The notes under the pieces: model-generated
The model's database searches: none
Told to the model about the DNA's origin: nothing
The model's input: the letters and a program-made list of their open reading frames with translations, nothing else
Translations under genes and position numbers: made by a program
Source of the DNA: Anaeromassilibacillus stercoravium
GTDB lineage: Bacteria; Bacillota; Clostridia; Oscillospirales; Acutalibacteraceae
Length of the DNA: 27,543 nt
Direction: 5' to 3'
Assembly: GCA_019118845.1 (NCBI GenBank)
Contig: DWYE01000125.1
Span: 1-27,543, forward strand
Shown: piece by piece, positions 22,796-27,543 of the stretch
How positions within the stretch are numbered: position 1 is the first letter of the stretch
How the letters are laid out: each line of letters opens with the position of its first letter

Positions 22796-25414
22796 TCAGT
22801 CCTCTTTGTATTCTTCCATCGTGAAGGCTTCCAATACGTCGCCCTCTTTGACGTCGTTGAATTTTTCCAGCGTCATGCCGAAATCGTAGCCGTCGGCGAC
22901 TTCCTTCACGTCGTCCTTGAAGCGCTTCAGGGACGAAACTTTGTCCTCCGCGATCACGATGCCGTCGCGTACCACGCGGATGTCCGCCGTGCGGGTGATC
23001 TTGCCGCTGGTGACATGGCCGCCGATGACCGTGCCGACATTCGAGATCTTATAGACCTGGCGGCACTCGCCGCGGCCCAGCTGGACCTCACGGAACTTCG
23101 GCGCCAGCATGCCCTTCATGGCGGATTCCATTTCCTCGATGCAATCGTAAATGATGCGGTAGAGGCGCATATCCACGCCGCTGCGCTTTGCATTGTCCTC
23201 CGCCACCGGGTCGGGACGCACATTGAAGCCGACAATGATGGCGTTCGATGCATTCGCGAGCATGACGTCGGACTCGTTGATCGCGCCCACGCCGCCGTGG
23301 ATGACCTTGACGCGCACCTCGTCGTTGGAGAGCTTCTCCAGGGACTGGCGCACCGCTTCCACAGAGCCCTGCACATCGGCCTTGACAATGATCTGCAGTT
23401 CCTTCATCTCGCCCTGCTGCATCTGGTCGAAGAGGTTATCCAGCGTGACCTTGGTCTGTGAGTTGAACATGGCTTCCTTCTGCTCGTTGCGGCGCTGTTC
23501 AACCAGCTCGCGCGCCAGGCGCTCGTCGGAGACGGCGTTCATGATGTCGCCGCCCGCGGGCACGTCGTCCAGGCCGGTGATCTCCACCGGGACGGACGGG
23601 CCGGCCGACTGGATGCGCTTGCCGTTTTCATCCGTCATCGCGCGCACACGGCCGACCGCCGTGCCTGCGACGATGATGTCGCCCGTATGCAGGGTGCCGT
23701 TCTGCACCAAAACGGTGGCGATCGGGCCGCGGCCCTTGTCCAGGCGCGCTTCCACCACCGTGCCCTTGGCGGCGCGGTCCGGGTTGGCCTTGAGCTCCTT
23801 CAAATCGGCCACCAATGTAATCATCTCCAGAAGGTCGTCGATGCCTTCCTTCTTCTTCGCGGAGACGCGGATGCAGGGCGTATCGCCGCCCCACTCCTCT
23901 GGCACCAGCTCATATTCCGTGAGCTGCTGGAGCACATGATCCGGGTTTGCGCCCGGCTTATCCATTTTATTGATCGCCACAATGATCGAGACGTTCGCTG
24001 CCTTTGCATGGTGGATCGCTTCGACCGTCTGCGGCATGATGCCGTCGTCCGCAGCCACCACCAGCACGGCGATATCCGTCACCTGTGCGCCGCGGGCGCG
24101 CATGGTCGTAAACGCCTCATGGCCCGGGGTGTCGAGGAAGGTGATGTCGCGGTCGCCGATCTTGACGCGGTAGGCGCCGATGTGCTGCGTGATGCCGCCC
24201 GCCTCGGTGTCCGTCACATGCGCGTGGCGGATCGCATCCAGCAGGGAGGTCTTGCCGTGGTCGACGTGGCCCATGACCACCACAACCGGCGCGCGCGGCA
24301 CCAGGTTCGCCTCGTCGTCCTCGCTGTCGTCGATGATGCGCTCTTCGATCGTGACGACGACCTCCTTCTCCACCTTCGCATGGAATTCCATGGCGATCAG
24401 GGAGGCGGTGTCGAAATCGATGGTGTCGTTCACGGTTGCGAACACGCCGTTGGCCATCAGCTTCTTGATGACCTCGGCAGCCGTCGCCTTCAGGCGGAGG
24501 GCCAGCTCGTTGACCGTGATCTCCTCCGGGATCGTGACGGTGATCGGCTTCGCCTTGCGCTCCATCGCGATGCGGCGCAGGCGCTCCGCCTCGGTCTCCC
24601 GGCGGGCGTTGCGCGGCTTGCCGCGGTACTGGCTGCTGCGCTGCGTGATCTTCTGCTTCTGCACGATGTTCTCCGTCCGGACCTTCTCGGAGGCCAGGCG
24701 GTCGTACTTCTCGTTGTATTTATCCAGCTCCACATGGGAGGCGCGGGTATCGACCAGGCGGCCCTCTCCGCGCTTGACGTTGGTGGTGTTCGGCGCGCCG
24801 GTCTGCATCGGGCGGGGCGGCGGGATGGGCGCGCCCGGCTTCTTATGCGGCTGCTGGCCGCCATTCTGCTGCGGCGCGGGACGGACCGGCGTGATCTTGC
24901 CCGGCTTCACCGCCGGACGGCGCGGCGCATTCCCCTGCTGGCCCTGTGCACCGCCCTGCTGCGGCGCCCTCGTCTGGGCCGGCTGGTTGCCGTTCTGCTG
25001 CGGCGCAGGGCGCACCGGCGTAATCTTGCCCGGCTTTACCGCCGGACGGCGCGGCGCATTCCCCTGCTGCCCCTGCGCACCGTTCTGCTGCGGCGCCTTC
25101 GCCTGGGCCGGCTGGTTTCCGCCCTGCTGCGGCTGTGCCGGGCGCGCGGGCGCGGCGGGCTTCTGCGGGGCGGCGGGTTCCTGCTCCACTGTGACCGTCA
25201 CCGCCGGTTCCTTCTGGTCTGCAAAATATTCGTCGAAGCTCTCCACGCGGTTCTTCTGCGTGAATTCCTCAAACACGACATCCAGCTCGTTCTCCGTCAG
25301 AGCGGTCATATGTTTTTTGGTCTCGCCCGTGTATTTCTGTAAGGTGTCGATGACCTCCTTGTTCGGGAGTCCCAGGTCCTTTGCCACCTCGTGAACGCGA
25401 TATTTAATCATCAT
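22796..25414 (-). CDS. infB: Translation initiation factor IF-2
   Basis: GTPase that brings fMet-tRNA to the 30S subunit and promotes subunit joining. 872 aa. A first IF2_N domain (residues 2-52, YRVHEVAKDLGLPNKEVIDT) is followed by a long Pro/Gln/Ala-rich linker with two 43-residue tandem repeats (residues 100-142 and 143-185). A second IF2_N domain lies at about 288-348. The G domain starts with PVVVVMGHVDHGKTSLLDAI (P-loop GHVDHGKT at 382-389), then DTPGHEAF and NKMD. Domain II, domain III and the C-terminal fMet-tRNA-binding domain follow. ATGATG at 25409-25414 follows AGGAGG; either ATG is possible. It is downstream of ylxQ. Confidence 0.98.
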   Translation of the reverse strand: MMIKYRVHEVAKDLGLPNKEVIDTLQKYTGETKKHMTALTENELDVVFEEFTQKNRVESFDEYFADQKEPAVTVTVEQEPAAPQKPAAPARPAQPQQGGNQPAQAKAPQQNGAQGQQGNAPRRPAVKPGKITPVRPAPQQNGNQPAQTRAPQQGGAQGQQGNAPRRPAVKPGKITPVRPAPQQNGGQQPHKKPGAPIPPPRPMQTGAPNTTNVKRGEGRLVDTRASHVELDKYNEKYDRLASEKVRTENIVQKQKITQRSSQYRGKPRNARRETEAERLRRIAMERKAKPITVTIPEEITVNELALRLKATAAEVIKKLMANGVFATVNDTIDFDTASLIAMEFHAKVEKEVVVTIEERIIDDSEDDEANLVPRAPVVVVMGHVDHGKTSLLDAIRHAHVTDTEAGGITQHIGAYRVKIGDRDITFLDTPGHEAFTTMRARGAQVTDIAVLVVAADDGIMPQTVEAIHHAKAANVSIIVAINKMDKPGANPDHVLQQLTEYELVPEEWGGDTPCIRVSAKKKEGIDDLLEMITLVADLKELKANPDRAAKGTVVEARLDKGRGPIATVLVQNGTLHTGDIIVAGTAVGRVRAMTDENGKRIQSAGPSVPVEITGLDDVPAGGDIMNAVSDERLARELVEQRRNEQKEAMFNSQTKVTLDNLFDQMQQGEMKELQIIVKADVQGSVEAVRQSLEKLSNDEVRVKVIHGGVGAINESDVMLANASNAIIVGFNVRPDPVAEDNAKRSGVDMRLYRIIYDCIEEMESAMKGMLAPKFREVQLGRGECRQVYKISNVGTVIGGHVTSGKITRTADIRVVRDGIVIAEDKVSSLKRFKDDVKEVADGYDFGMTLEKFNDVKEGDVLEAFTMEEYKED
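24860..25117 (-). repeat. 129-bp tandem repeat inside infB
   Basis: Two consecutive 129-bp units (24989-25117 and 24860-24988) encode 43-residue copies that differ at only a few residues (AKAPQQN against TRAPQQG). The core is QGQQGNAPRRPAVKPGKITP. The length is a multiple of three, so copy number can change without a frameshift. Confidence 0.9.
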
Positions 25415-25429
25415 ATACGAAATTCCTCC

Positions 25430-25765
25430 TCATTTCACCACTTGCTCGCCGGTTCCGGCTTCGCACAGCTCATGCAGTTTTTTTGCGAACCCTGCGTCAT
25501 TCACTGCAACAACTCCGGTTCGCTTTCCAAGAGCCATGCTGATTTCGTCCATGGTGCACGCCGCTGTCAGGACGTCCACCCCGGCTTCCTCCGCCGCAAA
25601 CCGGACGCCGCCCGCGGTGTGCTGAGAGAGGTCCTCTGCCAGCAGCACCAGGCGCGCCTGGCCCTTCCGCAGCGCTTCCTCGGCGGGATCGCTGCCCAGT
25701 GAGAGCCGGTTTGCCCGCCGCGCCAGTCCCAACAGGGACAGAAGCCGCTTGTTGTTTTCATTCAT
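25430..25765 (-). CDS. ylxQ: L7Ae-family RNA-binding protein YlxQ
   Basis: 111 aa, L7Ae/L30e/S12e/Gadd45 fold; family members bind kink-turn RNA. Visible blocks: RLLSLLGLARRANRLSLGSD, KGQARLVLLAEDLSQHT and GKRTGVVAVNDAGFAKKL. The usual LAxDxs motif is present as LAEDLS. The specific RNA target is not settled in general. ATG 25765 overlaps the TGA of ylxR (ATGA), so the two are translationally coupled; infB starts 15 bp after its stop. Confidence 0.93.
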   Translation of the reverse strand: MNENNKRLLSLLGLARRANRLSLGSDPAEEALRKGQARLVLLAEDLSQHTAGGVRFAAEEAGVDVLTAACTMDEISMALGKRTGVVAVNDAGFAKKLHELCEAGTGEQVVK

Positions 25766-26025
25766 TTTCCGATCTCCTCCTCCATACGGTCATAGACCTC
25801 TGCGGGAATCTGGCAGGAGAAGGCTCGTTCCAATCGCCTCGCTTTTCGCGCCGCCCGGAGGCAGTCCGCACTCTTGCAAACATAAGCGCCGCGCCCGGGC
25901 TTTTTGCCCGTCAGGTCCAGGGAGATCTCCCCTTCCGGTGAACGGACCACCCGGACCAATTCTTTTTTCGGCTTGCTCTCCCCACATCCGGCGCACATGC
26001 GCAGGGGGACCCGCTTTTGATGCAT
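25762..26025 (-). CDS. ylxR: YlxR family protein (RnpM)
   Basis: About 87 aa from ATG 26025 (MHQKRVPLRMC). Signature: RVPLRMCAGCGESKPKKELV, GKKPGRGAYVCKSADCLRAA, with CxxC, GRGAYVC and a second Cys. In B. subtilis the homolog RnpM is reported to bind and modulate RNase P. The start is uncertain: the frame is open up to 26091, a GTG two codons upstream is close behind AAGGGCGG, and the RBS for the ATG is mediocre. It sits between nusA and ylxQ as usual, but separated from nusA by a structured spacer of about 230 bp. Confidence 0.9.
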   Translation of the reverse strand: MHQKRVPLRMCAGCGESKPKKELVRVVRSPEGEISLDLTGKKPGRGAYVCKSADCLRAARKARRLERAFSCQIPAEVYDRMEEEIGK

Positions 26026-26099
26026 TTGCACACACCGCCCTTCCCGACTGTGATTTCTTAAACGTACGCTGATGAATCTATATGAAAACAACCGCGGCT

Positions 26100-26200
26100 T
26101 GGGGAATCCTTCCCCAGCGCTTTTGCACCCGTTGGGTGCAACCGTCCGTTGGACGCGCGGCGCCGTTTCCCTGTTTTCCGCGGGTGCGGCAACCGCACCC
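26100..26200 (-). repeat. Row of four small hairpins between nusA and ylxR
   Basis: Perfect stems with 3-base loops: 26100-26106/26110-26116 (TGGGGAA/TTCCCCA); 26123-26130/26134-26141 (TTGCACCC/GGGTGCAA); 26143-26147/26151-26155 (CGTCC/GGACG); 26182-26189/26193-26200 (GGGTGCGG/CCGCACCC). No U tract follows any of them, so they are not ordinary terminators. The second and fourth share GCACCC/GGGTGC arms and could pair with each other instead. Confidence 0.75.
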
Positions 26201-26258
26201 TATTCCTATGATACGAACCGGGTGAACCCCCGTCCGGAATTTCCTCCCGTTTGGCCGC

Positions 26259-27377
26259 TTATTCCTCCGCGGCCTCCGCCGGTTCCTGCTCGGCGGCAGG
26301 CTCCTCCTCGGCCTTGGGCTCTGCAGTCTCTTCTTCCCCGTAGAAGCCGCTCTCCGGCTTGATGTCGATCTTCCAGCCGGTCAGCTTTGCCGCCAAGCGC
26401 GCGTTCTGGCCCTTGTTGCCGATCGCCAGGGAAAGCTGGCTGTCCGGCACGGTGACGCGGCAGGCGTGCGACCCGTCCTCCGCGGTCACGACGGAGAGGA
26501 CCGTCGCCGGGGAAAGCGCGGAAGCGATAAATTTCGCCGGGTCGTCGCTGTATTCCACAATGTCGATCTTCTCGCCGCCCAGCTCGTTGACGATGCTGGA
26601 CACGCGGGCGCCACGCGCGCCGATGCACGCGCCGACCGCGTCCACGTCCGCGTTGTGGCTGACGACGGCCAGCTTGGTGCGGGACCCCGCCTCGCGGGAC
26701 ACCGCCTTGATCTCGACGGTGCCGTCGTAGATTTCCGGCACTTCCGTCTCAAATAGGCGCTTGACCAAATCGGGGTGGGTACGAGAGATCATGGCGCGGG
26801 GGCCCTTCTCCGTCTCGCGGACGTCCACCACATACACCTTGACATGGTCGCCTTCCTTGAGCTCCTCGCCGCCGACCTGCTCGCTCTTGGGCAGCACCGC
26901 CTCGGCCTTGCCGATCCGCAGGGTTGCCGCGCCCGTGCGGGGGTCGATGCGCTCCACCAGGGCGGTCACCAATTCCTGGTGCTTGCTCTGGAACTCCTGC
27001 ATCATCTGGCCGCGCTCGCCGTCACGGATGCCCTGGCGGATGATATTGCGGGCTGTCTGCGCGGCAATGCGCCCGAATTCCTTGGTGTTGAGCGGGATGC
27101 TCACCATGCCGCCCACCTCTGCGCCCGGATCGATCTCGCGGGCTTTCTCGAGGGAGATCTCGCGGCCCTTGTCCGTGACCTCCTCCACAACGGTCTTGCG
27201 CAGGAACACCTCGAATTTTCCGGATTCCGGATCCATATTGATCACGGCGTCCTCGTTGTTATAGCTGTTCTTGCACGCGGTCAGGATCGCCTTTTTGATG
27301 CGGTCCACCATAAAATCTACGGAGATTCCTCTCTCCTTCTCCAGCAGGGCCAGAGCTTCAAAAACTTCGCTGTTCAT
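26259..27377 (-). CDS. nusA: Transcription termination/antitermination factor NusA
   Basis: Binds RNA polymerase near the RNA exit channel and modulates pausing, termination and antitermination. 372 aa: NusA N-terminal domain (about 1-125; MNSEVFEALALLEKERGISV, ISLEKAREIDPGAEVGGMV), S1 domain (about 130-200; LVERIDPRTGAATLRIGKAE), KH1 and KH2 (about 225-345; SREAGSRTKLAVVSHNADVD, GACIGARGARVSSIVNELGG, LSLAIGNKGQNARLAAKLTG). An acidic Glu/Ala/Pro tail ends the protein. ATG 27377 has AGGAGG close upstream and overlaps the stop of the preceding gene (ATGA), the usual rimP-nusA coupling. Confidence 0.97.
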   Translation of the reverse strand: MNSEVFEALALLEKERGISVDFMVDRIKKAILTACKNSYNNEDAVINMDPESGKFEVFLRKTVVEEVTDKGREISLEKAREIDPGAEVGGMVSIPLNTKEFGRIAAQTARNIIRQGIRDGERGQMMQEFQSKHQELVTALVERIDPRTGAATLRIGKAEAVLPKSEQVGGEELKEGDHVKVYVVDVRETEKGPRAMISRTHPDLVKRLFETEVPEIYDGTVEIKAVSREAGSRTKLAVVSHNADVDAVGACIGARGARVSSIVNELGGEKIDIVEYSDDPAKFIASALSPATVLSVVTAEDGSHACRVTVPDSQLSLAIGNKGQNARLAAKLTGWKIDIKPESGFYGEEETAEPKAEEEPAAEQEPAEAAEE

Positions 27378-27543
27378 TCTTCCTCCTCTCCGTTTTTATT
27401 TTCTTCCGCAGCCGCGCCGCCGGCTGCCGCCACTTCCGCTGTCGTCTCTTCTGCAGCTGTCTCTTCTGTCTCTGTTTCCTCCATCTCTGTTTCTTCTGTT
27501 TCTTCTGTCTCTGCCGTCTCCGGATCTCCCGAGGTCAGCTCCA
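27374..27543 (-). CDS. rimP: Probable RimP C-terminus (partial, acidic tail)
   Basis: The last ~56 codons of a gene running off the right edge on the minus strand. The frame is fixed by its TGA (27374-27376) overlapping the nusA ATG. The visible product is entirely low-complexity: LTSGDPETAETEETEETEME, TETEETAAEETTAEV, an Ala/Gly run and a final ENKNGEEEE. No RimP core is in the window, so the name rests on the conserved rimP-nusA order; RimP is the 30S maturation factor. A Thr/Glu-repeat tail of this length is unusual for RimP. Confidence 0.5.
   Translation of the reverse strand, partial: ELTSGDPETAETEETEETEMEETETEETAAEETTAEVAAAGGAAAEENKNGEEEE

Overview
The window looks like a chromosomal segment of a Gram-positive anaerobe of class Clostridia, probably in the Oscillospirales/Ruminococcaceae neighbourhood. 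The reasons are the gene order rimP-nusA-ylxR-ylxQ-infB-rbfA-nrnA-truB-ribF-rpsO-pnp, strong AGGAGG ribosome binding sites, a SipW-type secreted protein, an MscL with a zinc-ribbon tail, and high-GC coding DNA typical of gut clostridia. The genus assignment is inference. No rRNA, tRNA, CRISPR array, transposase or phage gene was seen.

Left end (1-4686, plus strand): an accessory, more AT-rich block of exported proteins. It opens with a CARDB-matrixin metalloprotease whose start lies outside the window. Two paralogous small secreted proteins follow, arranged as a cassette-like tandem duplication: a perfect 62-bp repeat carries the protease 3' end, the RBS and the first codons. Next come a membrane-anchored protein of unknown function, about 830 bp of non-coding DNA holding a 73-bp hairpin-bearing tandem repeat, and a DUF2500-like membrane protein.

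Middle (4814-13701): on the minus strand lie a metallophosphoesterase (YfcE type), phosphoglucomutase pgcA and a DUF7916-type TIM-barrel protein. A plus-strand trio of small uncharacterised proteins (8381-9765) is closed by a strong bidirectional terminator. Beyond it, on the minus strand, are proB-proA (proline synthesis) followed by a single-pass membrane protein, and a separate mscL unit with its own promoter and terminator.

13984-15882 (minus): a SipW-signal surface protein with GLUG-like beta-repeat sequence, interrupted by one in-frame UGA. Its own promoter and terminator bracket the full-length frame.

Right end (16186-27543, minus): the conserved transcription/translation/RNA-processing operon, read from right to left, ending in a strong terminator after pnp. 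Most junctions are tight (ATGA or GTGA overlaps). Three spacers (nusA-ylxR, rbfA-nrnA, rpsO-pnp) are long and full of hairpins, including a predicted four-way junction at 22225-22318. A near-consensus promoter inside the end of ribF gives rpsO-pnp independent transcription.
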